Shown: positions 1-8,475, counted from the stretch's first letter. The stretch is DNA of 12,982 nt from JAIXWP01 sp943372555 (GCA_943372555.1 CALRZB010000052.1:1-12982), one strand, 5' to 3'. A program made the numbers and translations. The notes: generated by a model not told the origin, from the letters alone.

Positions 1-3000
1 TGCTTCTATCGGAGTAATCTCGATTTCTTTAAATAACGTCAGCCATACTTGGCCCAATGACGTTGATGTTCTGCTTGTCGCTCCTAACGGAGAGTCTTTG
101 GTAATCATGTCTGATGCTGGAACTGGCACTGATTGGGTAGGTGTAAACCTAACGATTGCTGATTTCGGTGCAACTCTGTTTTCAGATATGGCATTGAATC
201 CATCAGGCACATATCAACCAACAAACTATTTTGCTGGTGATGCATACCCTGGTTTTGGCGGTACTATTACCAGTTCAGCTCCTGTCGGAGTAGGAACTTT
301 TACAACTATGTTTGGTGGTGACGTTGCTGATGGCAACTGGTCACTATACGTGGTAGATGACGCAGGTGGTGATACCGGATCTATTGGTTCATGGAGCATC
401 ACTTTCATCAACTCAATCCCTGGTTGTACTGATCCTGCTGCTTGTAACTACGACGCAGCTGCAAACGAAAATGACTTTTCTTGTGTTTTCCCAGGTTGCA
501 CAGATCCTGCAGCATCTAACTTCGAACCAACCGCTGGTTGCGACGATGGTAACTGCTGTTATGATTTTGCTGTAACTATTAATATGTTCGACCTTTTCGG
601 TGATGGTTGGAACGGATACGTTCTTACTGTTTCTGATCTTGCGACTGGCACTCCTGTTGGAACTGCTGAATTGCTTGATGGTGACGCAGGTGTTGCTACA
701 CTTTGTCTTACTCAAGGTTGTTACACTGTAGATGTTGCTGGTGGTAATTTTCCTGGAGAAATTTCTTGGGAGATTGTTACGTTTGAAGGCCTTGTGCTAA
801 CTGGCGGTGCTCCTGCTAGTGGCTTGGTTCTTTCAATCGGTGAAGTTTGTATTCCTGGTTGTTTGGATTTCCTTGCAACTAACTACAATCCTAACGCAAC
901 TATCGATGATGGTTCTTGCGTTTATTGCGCTCCAGGTGAGCAATTGCTTGTTTTCTCTATGACCGACCTATTCGGTGATGGATGGAATGGTGCTCAGTAT
1001 TTTATTGCTGATGACGCTGGAAATATCGTTGGTAATGGTAGCATCGAAACTGCTGCTTCTGGAGATAACCTTTTAACAGGAATCGATACTTATTGCTTAG
1101 CTACTGGTTGCTACAGCGTAACAGTTACATCTGGTACTTGGGCTGCTGAAATTGGATGGAGCCTTCAAGACCAAAACGGTAACGAAATCGCTGGTGGTGG
1201 CGCTCCTGTAACGGGTCAAGCATTCGCTTGGGCTGGTGCTACAGGTTGTACAATCCCTGGTTGTACTGATCCTGGTTGTAACAACTACAACCCACAAGCT
1301 AACCAAGACGACGGTTCTTGCGAATGTCCTCCTGCAAACGATATCTGCGCTAACGCTGAAGCTATCGGTTGTGGTGTGACTGTAGCTGGTACTACTATCA
1401 ACTCTAACGATGATGCTGCCGCTGGTGATTGTCAAGGTATTGCAATTACATCTCCTGGTGTATGGTACACTTTCATTGGTACTGGCGAACAAGTGACTCT
1501 TACTACTTGCGCTTCTGGTGTTGATACAAAAATCAGCGTTTACGCTGGTGCTTGTGGAGCTCTTGCATGTGTTGCTGCAAATGATGATGATCCAGCTTGT
1601 CTTGGTTTCGCTTCTACAGTAGTATTTACGTCACAAGCTGCAGTTCAATACTTTATTCTTGTAAGTGAGTTTGGTGTTGGTCAAGGTGTTGACTTCGATC
1701 TTACAATGACTTGTGTTACTTGCGCAAACGTTCCAATCAACGATGAGTGTGCTTCTGCACTTCCTCTTCCTGATGGCGCTCAAGTACCAGGTAACCTTTG
1801 CTGTGCTAACCCAGATGATATTTCTGGTTGTAACCCATTCGGAACTGGATACGGTGTATGGTACACAATGAACAGTGGTAGCTTCGATACGTTCGACTTC
1901 ACTCTTCAAAACGTATCTGGAACTAACGCTGGTATTGTAGTATTCGAAGATCTTGGTGGTGGTTGCACTAACCTTGAACCAATCGCTTGCTGCGGTCCTG
2001 TGGTTGACCAATGCGCTGGTAGCTTGTTTGCTGCTAACATTCCTGTGACTCAAAATACACAGTACTACTTCTTAGTATATACTAACGATGCAGTAGGCTG
2101 TGGAGATTTCACACTTATCGCTGATCTAGTTGGCGTTGGTTGTACAGACCCATTAGCTGACAACTACGATGCAGCTAACACTATCGAAGATGGATCTTGC
2201 ACTTATACTACAGTTCCTGCAAATGACCTTTGCGCTGATGCAGCGGTTCTTACTTGCGGCGCTACTGTAAACGGTACTACTTCTCTTTCAACTGCTACTG
2301 GAGCTCCAACTGCTTGCGGACTTTCTGCAGGTGACAATGGAGTTTGGTACACTTTTGTTGGTAATGGTGAATTCCACACTATCAGCACTTGTGGATCTGC
2401 TATCGATTCGCGTATCGAAGTACTTTCTTCTGCAAACGGTTGCGCTGGTCCATTTACTTGCGTGGTTTCTGAAGATGATGACGCGGCTGATACAGGCTGT
2501 GGTTTCTTTGATGGAGATGATGCTGTTGTTGATTTCATATCTACAGTAGGTACTACTTATTTCGTTTATATCACAGCTGGTGCTGTAGATACAAATGGTG
2601 ACTTTATCAATGACCTTTTCGATGGTTCATTCCAAGTATCTTTTGAATGTGCTCCTGTTCTTAGTGGTTGCACTAACCCTTGCGCTTGTAACTACGATGC
2701 TACTGCAAACGTGGATGACGCTTCTTGCGAATACTTCTCTTGCGTAACTTGTACTAACGGCGTAGCTGTTATGATGGACATGGTTGATTCATTCGGTGAC
2801 GGATGGAATGATGCTACTTATGTAATCTCTGACCTAGCTGGTAACATCGTTGCTGAAGGTTCTATCGACGCAGCTCAATGCTCTGTTGATAACAATAACT
2901 TCGCTGGTCCAGAATCTGGATTCGATGTATTCTGCCTAGAAGACGGTTGCTATAACATTACTGTTGGTGGTGGAACTTGGGATGCTGAAATTTCTTGGTC

Positions 3001-3784
3001 TCTTAACGATGCTTCTGGAAACCCAATCATCGCTGGTGACGCTGAAACTCTTTCATTTACTGTTGGTGCTGGTGTTTGCGGTTGTACTGACCCAGGCGCT
3101 TGTAACTACGATGCTACTGCTACAGACGACAACGGATCTTGTGAATTCACAACTTGCGCTGGTTGTACTGATGTTACAGCTTGTAACTATGATGGCGCTG
3201 CTCTAATTTCTGACCCAGCTTCTTGCTGCTACGAAAACTGCGTTACTCTTATCATGAACGATTCATTCGGTGATGGTTGGAACGGTAACACTGCTGTAAT
3301 CGTTAATGAATCAACTGGTCAGATTGTTGCAACTGCTACAATTCCTGCTGGATTCACTGCTACTGCTAATCTTTGCTTGGAAGACGGTTGCTACAGAATT
3401 ACTGTAGGTGGCGGTGCTTTCGCTGGAGAAGTAAGCTATATCCTTACAGGAACAAATAACGGAATCATCTCAGGTGGCGTTAACGCTGCAGGTGTTCAAT
3501 TCAGCACTGGTTCAGGTAACTGTACTCCTGGCTGTCTTGAGCCTTTGGCTTGTAACTACGATCCGACTGCAGGTTTGAGTGATTGCTCACTTTGTGACTA
3601 CTCTACTTGCTCAGGATGTACTTACGTTCAAGCTGAAAACTATGATCCAACTGCTTCTATCGACGATAACTCATGTACTTTCAGTCTTCAGTCTACGTGT
3701 CCTGGAGATTTGAATGATGATGGTATTGTTGGGGTAGCTGACTTATTGCAATTCCTTGTTGTTTTCGGACAGACTTGTCCATAA
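1..3784 (+). CDS. Large secreted modular protein, 5'-partial: P-domain, Cys-rich repeats, GDGWNG modules, PPC-like domains, terminal dockerin-like EF-hand
   Basis: The reading frame is open from base 2, so the gene starts upstream; the first ATG (base 98) is internal. The visible 1260 residues begin with a P/proprotein-convertase-like domain (about 1-139; motifs DVDVLLVAPNGE, GNWSLYVVDDAGGDTGSIGSW), which often follows a protease domain; none is visible here. Then come ten 21-23 residue Cys-rich repeats, four GDGWNG modules (about bases 560-850, 944-1249, 2739-3079, 3227-3523) and PPC-like beta-sandwiches starting PANDxCA at 1328-1714 and 2216-2650, with a degenerate one at about 1733-2128. 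The C-terminus (bases 3698-3781) is a single EF-hand, D-x-N-D-D-G-x5-D, as in half a type I dockerin; no T9SS sorting domain is present. The high cysteine content implies an extracellular, disulphide-rich protein. Codons are strongly biased (AAC, GAC, TAC, GGT, GCT), suggesting high expression. Its role is probably surface adhesion or the tail of an exoenzyme; this is inference. Confidence 0.85.
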   Translation, partial: ASIGVISISLNNVSHTWPNDVDVLLVAPNGESLVIMSDAGTGTDWVGVNLTIADFGATLFSDMALNPSGTYQPTNYFAGDAYPGFGGTITSSAPVGVGTFTTMFGGDVADGNWSLYVVDDAGGDTGSIGSWSITFINSIPGCTDPAACNYDAAANENDFSCVFPGCTDPAASNFEPTAGCDDGNCCYDFAVTINMFDLFGDGWNGYVLTVSDLATGTPVGTAELLDGDAGVATLCLTQGCYTVDVAGGNFPGEISWEIVTFEGLVLTGGAPASGLVLSIGEVCIPGCLDFLATNYNPNATIDDGSCVYCAPGEQLLVFSMTDLFGDGWNGAQYFIADDAGNIVGNGSIETAASGDNLLTGIDTYCLATGCYSVTVTSGTWAAEIGWSLQDQNGNEIAGGGAPVTGQAFAWAGATGCTIPGCTDPGCNNYNPQANQDDGSCECPPANDICANAEAIGCGVTVAGTTINSNDDAAAGDCQGIAITSPGVWYTFIGTGEQVTLTTCASGVDTKISVYAGACGALACVAANDDDPACLGFASTVVFTSQAAVQYFILVSEFGVGQGVDFDLTMTCVTCANVPINDECASALPLPDGAQVPGNLCCANPDDISGCNPFGTGYGVWYTMNSGSFDTFDFTLQNVSGTNAGIVVFEDLGGGCTNLEPIACCGPVVDQCAGSLFAANIPVTQNTQYYFLVYTNDAVGCGDFTLIADLVGVGCTDPLADNYDAANTIEDGSCTYTTVPANDLCADAAVLTCGATVNGTTSLSTATGAPTACGLSAGDNGVWYTFVGNGEFHTISTCGSAIDSRIEVLSSANGCAGPFTCVVSEDDDAADTGCGFFDGDDAVVDFISTVGTTYFVYITAGAVDTNGDFINDLFDGSFQVSFECAPVLSGCTNPCACNYDATANVDDASCEYFSCVTCTNGVAVMMDMVDSFGDGWNDATYVISDLAGNIVAEGSIDAAQCSVDNNNFAGPESGFDVFCLEDGCYNITVGGGTWDAEISWSLNDASGNPIIAGDAETLSFTVGAGVCGCTDPGACNYDATATDDNGSCEFTTCAGCTDVTACNYDGAALISDPASCCYENCVTLIMNDSFGDGWNGNTAVIVNESTGQIVATATIPAGFTATANLCLEDGCYRITVGGGAFAGEVSYILTGTNNGIISGGVNAAGVQFSTGSGNCTPGCLEPLACNYDPTAGLSDCSLCDYSTCSGCTYVQAENYDPTASIDDNSCTFSLQSTCPGDLNDDGIVGVADLLQFLVVFGQTCP
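422..3676 (+). repeat. Ten dispersed Cys-rich 'GCTDP.ACNY..A...DDGSC' coding repeats
   Basis: Copies start at 422, 494, 857, 1259, 2138, 2666, 3080, 3161, 3530 and 3614. Each is 63-69 nt. The consensus begins Gly-Cys-Thr-Asp-Pro, has Cys-Asn-Tyr in the middle, and ends Asp-Asp-Gly-Ser-Cys. The acidic DDGSC end resembles short calcium-binding linkers such as thrombospondin type 3 repeats, but that link is inference. The repeats separate the larger modules and occur as adjacent pairs at 422/494, 3080/3161 and 3530/3614. The DNA is similar between copies (for example at 422 and 1259), so recombination that changes copy number is possible. Confidence 0.85.
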
Positions 3785-3799
3785 TCGAGGTATAAACTG

Positions 3800-3839
3800 A
3801 AAAAAAGGTTATGTCATGCAAATGGCATAACCTTTTTTT
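3800..3839 (+). terminator. Strong Rho-independent terminator after the large modular gene
   Basis: Seven A residues (3800-3806) plus GGTTATGTCAT pair with ATGGCATAACC plus seven T residues (3833-3839). The stem is about 18 bp with one G-T wobble, and the loop is GCAA (3818-3821). It begins 16 nt after the stop codon. The A-run on the opposite side means it could also stop minus-strand transcription. It separates the two related modular genes into different transcription units. Confidence 0.9.
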
Positions 3840-3881
3840 ATTTTACAACGTATCAAGTGCACCAACCTAATCATAGTGTAC

Positions 3882-6239
3882 ATGATACAAATTCGATATT
3901 TCATCCTAATTCCTCTCCTCCTTTGTTGTGTTTTATCAACGAAGAGCACGATTGGTGCTGCTTTTGAGTGGTTTCCAACCAATTCAACAGATGAAACTTT
4001 TCTCGCTGGTGGATGCATCGACATGGGAGCATGCAACTATAATCCAGCCGCTACCTTTGATGATGGATCTTGCTGCTATTCCAATTGTTTCGTTCTCACA
4101 GTGTCAGCAAGCGCTTACCCGGCTGAGGTAGGCTATGTTCTTGAAAATTCAGATGGGGTAGAATTTTTAAATGTGGCAGCTAATGGAGCTTCGTCGTCTC
4201 ATTCTCTTTGTCTTCCAAATGGATGTTATACATTTCATCAAATCGACGCCTTCGGCGACGGATGGAATGGTGCAACCTATTCAATAGCCTATTCTGGTGG
4301 AGGTGCTGTAGTATCCTCTGGCAACTTCACAAATACACCAGCTTACCAAGCCTGGGATAAATACAATTATTTTCTCGTTGGTCCAGGTGTGCTCGGTTGC
4401 GATGATCCTTTGGCTTGTAATTTTGAACCTGCAGCAACTTGCAATAACGGGTCATGCGACTATGTGACTTGCTATGGTTGCACCAATCCAGTTGCTTGCA
4501 ACTATGCTGAGGCTGCTACATTTGATGACGGCTCATGCTGTAGCGAGAATTGTCTTACCCTAGAAATGATCGATTATGTTGGTGATGGCTGGGATGATGG
4601 AATTTATTTAATAGAAGATTTTGATGGAAACATTGTGGCTTCAGGCACTCTTGCCTATCCACTTGACTACGATATCGTGCACTTCTGCCTACCAGATGGT
4701 TGCTACTACTTTTCTGTTGAAGGAAGCGGATACCCCGAAGAAATTGAATGGAGTATTACGGATGGGCAAGGAAATACGAACAATGGGGATGGAATTTCGA
4801 TAACCAACGTGATCTTTGGATTAGGCGGCGGCGATTGCTACGGCTGCACTGATCCTTCAGCATGCACTTATAATCCATTTGCAGTTATCGATGATGGATC
4901 TTGTATCAATGGGCCTTGCGTGGCTTTTGACAATCCTTGGACTGCCAGACCAACGATCCTCTCTAATTTTCCTACCTGTGTTAGTTTTAATATGAATTTA
5001 AACGGAGCTACTAAAACCTCGATTTGCGATGCACCTATTATAACTGGAGAAGATGTTTGGATGTCATTTACTCCAACAACGAACGCTGCTAGATTCGTAG
5101 TTACAGCGCCGACAAGTGATATTGTGCTTGAACTGAAAGATAATTCGTATAGTACAATAACTTATGTGAATTTAAAAAGTGGTGTAGGTAATGAAATCCT
5201 CAACTATGGCGGATTTGTGGCTGGTCAAACATACTACTTGGGTGTAAGAAATTACAATTCTGCGCTAGGCGCGGGCACCGTAAGTGTATGTGCAATGAAT
5301 CTTCGATCTTCAACTTGCGATGTAACAGCAGGCCCAAAACACTTGAATCAACCATACAAGGCAGCATTCACAGGAACTTCTTCTTATAAGTGTGATTTCA
5401 TTGATCAGGCAGATGCGAGCCTACATTCATTCACTACAACTTCATCAACTGTATTCCAGCTTTTGAGTGTTCCAGATCTACAATATGGTCATTCATACGA
5501 TGTAGAAATCACAGCTATTTATTCGCTGCCAAATAGCATTGGTCAGACAGAAATTATTTTTGCCGATCCTGGATTAGTATGCTCGCAGGCTATTGAAATT
5601 ATTAATACGCAAGCGATTCCTGCAAGTTTTAATTGCACGAATTATGGAGCGATCAGCCCGAATGCTTGGATTTCTTTTGGCCCTTTTATAAGCGGAACCT
5701 CTGGACATCAATTAGAATTTACGAATACGAACGGTCTTGAGGCCCCGATATACAAAAGTCTGGGTACAACAAGATTATTTAAACTAAGAGATGTGTTAGG
5801 GTTAGTCGGAGGAAACTCATATAGCGTAAGATGCAGGCCAACTTTTGCAAATGGTTACACGGTGAGCTGGGGTCCTGCTACATGTATAAGCATGGCGTCT
5901 TTGAGTAATTTCTTTACAATCGCAAATAACTTTGATTCAGATATTCAATATGCTGAATTACCATCTGAAACGCAGCCAACTTTTGCAGGAAGAGTTTTTC
6001 CAAATCCAAATGATGGCAATCAAATTAACCTAGCATTTGTAACCAATGATGCTAAACAAATTGAAGTTGAGGTTTATGATTTGATGGGAAAATTGGTTCA
6101 CAAAGAACTGATCTATCTAACATCTGATATGAATGTCGAAATAATTCCGAAAATGGAATTGGCAACTGGACTTTACCATGTTTATCTCACTTCTGGAGAT
6201 GAGAAATACATCGAAAAACTTATCGTTACAAAACCGTAA
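3882..6239 (+). CDS. T9SS-secreted modular protein with Cys-rich repeats, GDGWNG modules and C-terminal sorting domain
   Basis: The 785-residue product starts with a signal peptide (MIQIRYFILIPLLLCCVLS). It then has four Cys-rich repeats interleaved with two GDGWNG-type modules (about bases 4073-4380 and 4540-4840). A PPC-like region follows (about 4915-5310), then two related beta-domains of unknown function (about 5330-5560 and 5640-5900). The C-terminus (from about base 5985) matches a type A T9SS sorting domain: VFPNPNDG, a VYDLMGKLV strand, ATGLYHVYL, and the end KLIVTKP. The protein should therefore cross the outer membrane through PorU/PorV-type T9SS and be anchored or released. A GTG at 3876 is in frame, but the ATG at 3882 is preferred; no Shine-Dalgarno is visible. 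Codon use is less biased than in the upstream gene, so expression is probably lower. No catalytic motif was recognised; adhesion is a guess. Confidence 0.9.
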   Translation: MIQIRYFILIPLLLCCVLSTKSTIGAAFEWFPTNSTDETFLAGGCIDMGACNYNPAATFDDGSCCYSNCFVLTVSASAYPAEVGYVLENSDGVEFLNVAANGASSSHSLCLPNGCYTFHQIDAFGDGWNGATYSIAYSGGGAVVSSGNFTNTPAYQAWDKYNYFLVGPGVLGCDDPLACNFEPAATCNNGSCDYVTCYGCTNPVACNYAEAATFDDGSCCSENCLTLEMIDYVGDGWDDGIYLIEDFDGNIVASGTLAYPLDYDIVHFCLPDGCYYFSVEGSGYPEEIEWSITDGQGNTNNGDGISITNVIFGLGGGDCYGCTDPSACTYNPFAVIDDGSCINGPCVAFDNPWTARPTILSNFPTCVSFNMNLNGATKTSICDAPIITGEDVWMSFTPTTNAARFVVTAPTSDIVLELKDNSYSTITYVNLKSGVGNEILNYGGFVAGQTYYLGVRNYNSALGAGTVSVCAMNLRSSTCDVTAGPKHLNQPYKAAFTGTSSYKCDFIDQADASLHSFTTTSSTVFQLLSVPDLQYGHSYDVEITAIYSLPNSIGQTEIIFADPGLVCSQAIEIINTQAIPASFNCTNYGAISPNAWISFGPFISGTSGHQLEFTNTNGLEAPIYKSLGTTRLFKLRDVLGLVGGNSYSVRCRPTFANGYTVSWGPATCISMASLSNFFTIANNFDSDIQYAELPSETQPTFAGRVFPNPNDGNQINLAFVTNDAKQIEVEVYDLMGKLVHKELIYLTSDMNVEIIPKMELATGLYHVYLTSGDEKYIEKLIVTKP
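4011..4904 (+). repeat. Four Cys-rich coding repeats matching those of the upstream gene
   Basis: Copies lie at 4011-4076, 4395-4457, 4476-4541 and 4842-4904. They carry the same GC.DP.ACNY.......DDGSC pattern as the ten copies in the preceding gene. They flank the two GDGWNG modules, giving the order repeat, module, repeat, repeat, module, repeat. The shared module set and adjacency suggest that the two genes share ancestry or exchanged segments. Confidence 0.85.
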
Positions 6240-6259
6240 GCATTATACATTCTACAATT

Positions 6260-6287
6260 AAAAGGCGCATCTACAGCGCCTTTTTTT
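6260..6287. terminator. Bidirectional terminator between convergent genes
   Basis: GGCGC (6264-6268) pairs with GCGCC (6276-6280), with a 7-nt loop. The stem is extended by AAAA (6260-6263) against TTTT (6281-6284), and T residues continue to 6287. It lies 20 nt after the T9SS-protein stop and directly beyond the stop of the opposing peptidase gene. On the minus strand the same stem is followed by TTTT, so it can serve both genes. Confidence 0.85.
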
Positions 6288-6288
6288 A

Positions 6289-7665
6289 TTATTCTCCAGC
6301 AGGTATTCCAGTTTGATCTATCAAAAACACGAGTGAAGCCATGGCAGCAGCTCCTAAACTTAATTCGCGATTATTTACGTTTTCAAAAACATCATTTCCA
6401 GAATGATGATAATCGAAATACCGCTGACTATCGACTGATAATCCAAACAAAGCAATTCGGTCATTTTTCAATGGACCAATATCAACACCACTCCATCCTT
6501 GTCTGAATGAGAAAAGCTGATAAGGCTCAAGCAACGGTTTCCAAGCCTTTAGTTGTTCGAATTGAACATCCGAGCCTTGCATATTAAAACCTTGAGGTGT
6601 AAATCCACCCCCATCACTTTCAATTGCGGCGATATGCACTTCTCCTTTGTATTTCACAACCGATGCGTATGTCTCGCCTCCGTCATTGCCAAATTCTTCA
6701 TTGATGTAAAGAATAATTCGAATGGTGCGTTTTGGTTTGTAACCAATGGCTTTTAATGCACGGGCTACTTCAATGGATTGAACTATCCCTGTGCCATCAT
6801 CATGCGCTCCCTCGCCAATATCCCAAGAATCAAGGTGTCCGCCTACAACAATAAATTCCTCAGGAAATTCAGTGCCTCTTATCTCACCTATTACGTTTCC
6901 CTGCATTTTTCTTGGAAAGACTTGACAGGTCAGATGCAAAGTGAATTGGAGTTGATTGTTTAGTTTCAATTGCTTACTAAGCTCTCTAGCGTCTACACTA
7001 CTCAGCGCCGCTGCTGGTATTTTGGTGACACTATCGTCATATTTTGTAGCTCCTGTATGCGCATATTTGTCATCCGCTAAGGTCAATGAACGAATCAGAC
7101 AGCCGACAGCTCCCATTTTTGCTGCCTCAATGGGGCCTTGCCCTCTGATCTCGTAAGCTCCTCCATAGGCAGCGCCGGTATTGATCAACATCGGGTCCAT
7201 TGCCTTATTGAAGAAAACAATTTTGCCTTTCACTTTTTCTTCTCCAAGCGATCGAAGTTCATCGAAGGATTTTACTTCAATTACTTCAGCCGTTATTGCC
7301 TTCTCAGAACCTACAGAACCACCTAGTGCAACTGCAGGAACATCTAGCCTCTTACCATCCACCTCATAATATGCCACTTCTTTTTTGCCTCTTACCCAAT
7401 TGGGAACCTCTACAGGCATGATGTAAACGCTATCAAAACCGTAGTCTTTCATCACTTTTTCTCCCCAAAGAATTGCCTTATCTGCACTCTCGCTTCCGGC
7501 GATTCTGTTGCCAATATTCTTGCATAAAAAACGCAAGTTCTCATAGCACTCTCCATTCGTCAACACCTCGTTGTAGATGCTTTTTATCATTGCTGAATCT
7601 GACTGAGCTTGAGAACTCATTAAAGTCAAAATGCAAAATAGTAAAGTGATAAAAATTCTTCTCAT
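6289..7665 (-). CDS. Secreted M28-family zinc metallopeptidase, carboxypeptidase Q-like
   Basis: The 458-residue product has a signal peptide (about 1-20, MRRIFITLLFCILTLMSSQA) and no lipobox. A PA-like insert covers about 120-250 (VKGKIVFFNKAM, GAVGCLIRS). The M28 di-zinc site is complete: H277 with D279 in GGHLDSWD, bridging D289 in GAHDDGTG, the E323-E324 pair in INEEFGNDGG, D351 in ESDGG, and His at 420-421 in YFDYHHSGND. This pattern resembles plasma glutamate carboxypeptidase (CPQ), which trims dipeptides or N-terminal residues. The likely role is breakdown of periplasmic or exported peptides. No T9SS sorting domain is present. The ATG overlaps the stop of the upstream SDR gene by one base (TAATG), so the two are co-transcribed and probably translationally coupled. 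Confidence 0.93.
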   Translation of the reverse strand: MRRIFITLLFCILTLMSSQAQSDSAMIKSIYNEVLTNGECYENLRFLCKNIGNRIAGSESADKAILWGEKVMKDYGFDSVYIMPVEVPNWVRGKKEVAYYEVDGKRLDVPAVALGGSVGSEKAITAEVIEVKSFDELRSLGEEKVKGKIVFFNKAMDPMLINTGAAYGGAYEIRGQGPIEAAKMGAVGCLIRSLTLADDKYAHTGATKYDDSVTKIPAAALSSVDARELSKQLKLNNQLQFTLHLTCQVFPRKMQGNVIGEIRGTEFPEEFIVVGGHLDSWDIGEGAHDDGTGIVQSIEVARALKAIGYKPKRTIRIILYINEEFGNDGGETYASVVKYKGEVHIAAIESDGGGFTPQGFNMQGSDVQFEQLKAWKPLLEPYQLFSFRQGWSGVDIGPLKNDRIALFGLSVDSQRYFDYHHSGNDVFENVNNRELSLGAAAMASLVFLIDQTGIPAGE

Positions 7666-8429
7666 TAGATCATGTATGAACCATTATTAATATCAATGCC
7701 CTGACCTGTCATGGAGTTTTGTTTTCCACTCATTAAAAATTCAACCATGGCAGCAATCTCATCTGGCTGTGATATGCGCCCCAACGGAACATAACTCATC
7801 TGTTGATCAAATTCACTTTTGTAGTCCTTCTCTCCTCGGTCGGCTAGCATCTGAATGCCTGCCTTTGCCATATCTGTTTCCACCCATCCTGGACAAATTG
7901 CATTCACCAAAATCTTTTGGGATGCTAATTCTACGGCGAGTGATTTGGTCAACCCTAATAATCCCGTTTTTGCCGTGCAATAAGCGGTGTAATTAGGAAC
8001 ACCAAATCTTGCCAAACAAGAAGATGTAATTACAACATGCTTGAACTCTTCGCTGGATTTCAATAAATAGGGTAGGGCCTCCATTATCGTATGATATGTG
8101 CCCGTGAGATTAGTAGAAATAATGTCGTCCCAACGATCGGCTTCGCCGTAGTGATTTTCTCCACCAATACCTGCATTGGCAAATACCGCTGATATGTTCA
8201 ACGATTCTGCCTTTACAAATCGAAGATTGGTCTTCCAAGATGCTGAGTCGCGAACATCCATCGAAAAAATGAAATGTTGAGATGGATTGTTTAACATGGA
8301 AAGCGTAGATTCCAAATTGCTTTTCGTTCTGCCCACTAGAATCAACTTGTTCGAGCTGTTCTGTGATAGTCGTATCGCTGTTGCTTGGCCCATGCCAGAG
8401 CCAGCGCCTGTAATAATGATTGTTTTCAT
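7665..8429 (-). CDS. Short-chain dehydrogenase/reductase (SDR), classical type
   Basis: The 254-residue cytoplasmic oxidoreductase has the full classical SDR set: cofactor motif TGAGSGMG (7-14), NAG (85-87), Ser in ITSSC (136-137), catalytic YCTAK with Tyr150 and Lys154, and the PG motif after the active site (180-181, CPGWVETDMA). An Arg (R34) follows strand beta-2 (LILVGRTK), which often goes with NADP preference; that is inference. The substrate cannot be told from sequence. The frame stays open upstream to 8471, but the ATG at 8429 is preferred because it starts exactly at the beta-1 strand MKTIIITG and has a promoter-like box just upstream. It is the first gene of a two-gene operon with the M28 peptidase. 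Confidence 0.93.
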   Translation of the reverse strand: MKTIIITGAGSGMGQATAIRLSQNSSNKLILVGRTKSNLESTLSMLNNPSQHFIFSMDVRDSASWKTNLRFVKAESLNISAVFANAGIGGENHYGEADRWDDIISTNLTGTYHTIMEALPYLLKSSEEFKHVVITSSCLARFGVPNYTAYCTAKTGLLGLTKSLAVELASQKILVNAICPGWVETDMAKAGIQMLADRGEKDYKSEFDQQMSYVPLGRISQPDEIAAMVEFLMSGKQNSMTGQGIDINNGSYMI

Positions 8430-8444
8430 TTGAAGATATTGAAA

Positions 8445-8452
8445 CAAAAGTA
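8445..8452 (-). promoter_or_regulatory. Candidate -7 box (TACTTTTG) for the SDR-peptidase operon
   Basis: The minus strand reads TACTTTTG, which fits the Bacteroidota consensus TAnnTTTG, 15 nt before the SDR ATG at 8429. A well-spaced -33 TTG was not found. It lies in the 77-bp gap between divergent genes. Confidence 0.45.
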
Positions 8453-8475
8453 AGATGCGCGAAGAGTTCACGCCT

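Noticed and set aside
422..3676. Regular short repeats that could suggest a CRISPR array
   Set aside because: The repeats are in frame, vary in sequence, have uneven spacing of tens to hundreds of bases, and encode a conserved Cys-rich protein motif.
3698..3784. Evidence for a cellulosome
   Set aside because: Only one EF-hand half of a dockerin is present and there is no cohesin or scaffoldin in the window.
3876..3881. GTG start two codons upstream for the T9SS protein
   Set aside because: The ATG at 3882 gives an equally good signal peptide and is the commoner start; the difference is only two residues.
6553..7369. Several 60-70 codon plus-strand frames opposite the M28 peptidase gene
   Set aside because: They lie antisense to a complete peptidase with all metal ligands, and their products show no recognisable features.
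8430..8471. Longer SDR start at 8471
   Set aside because: It adds 14 residues before the beta-1 strand and would place the start upstream of the likely promoter box at 8445-8452.
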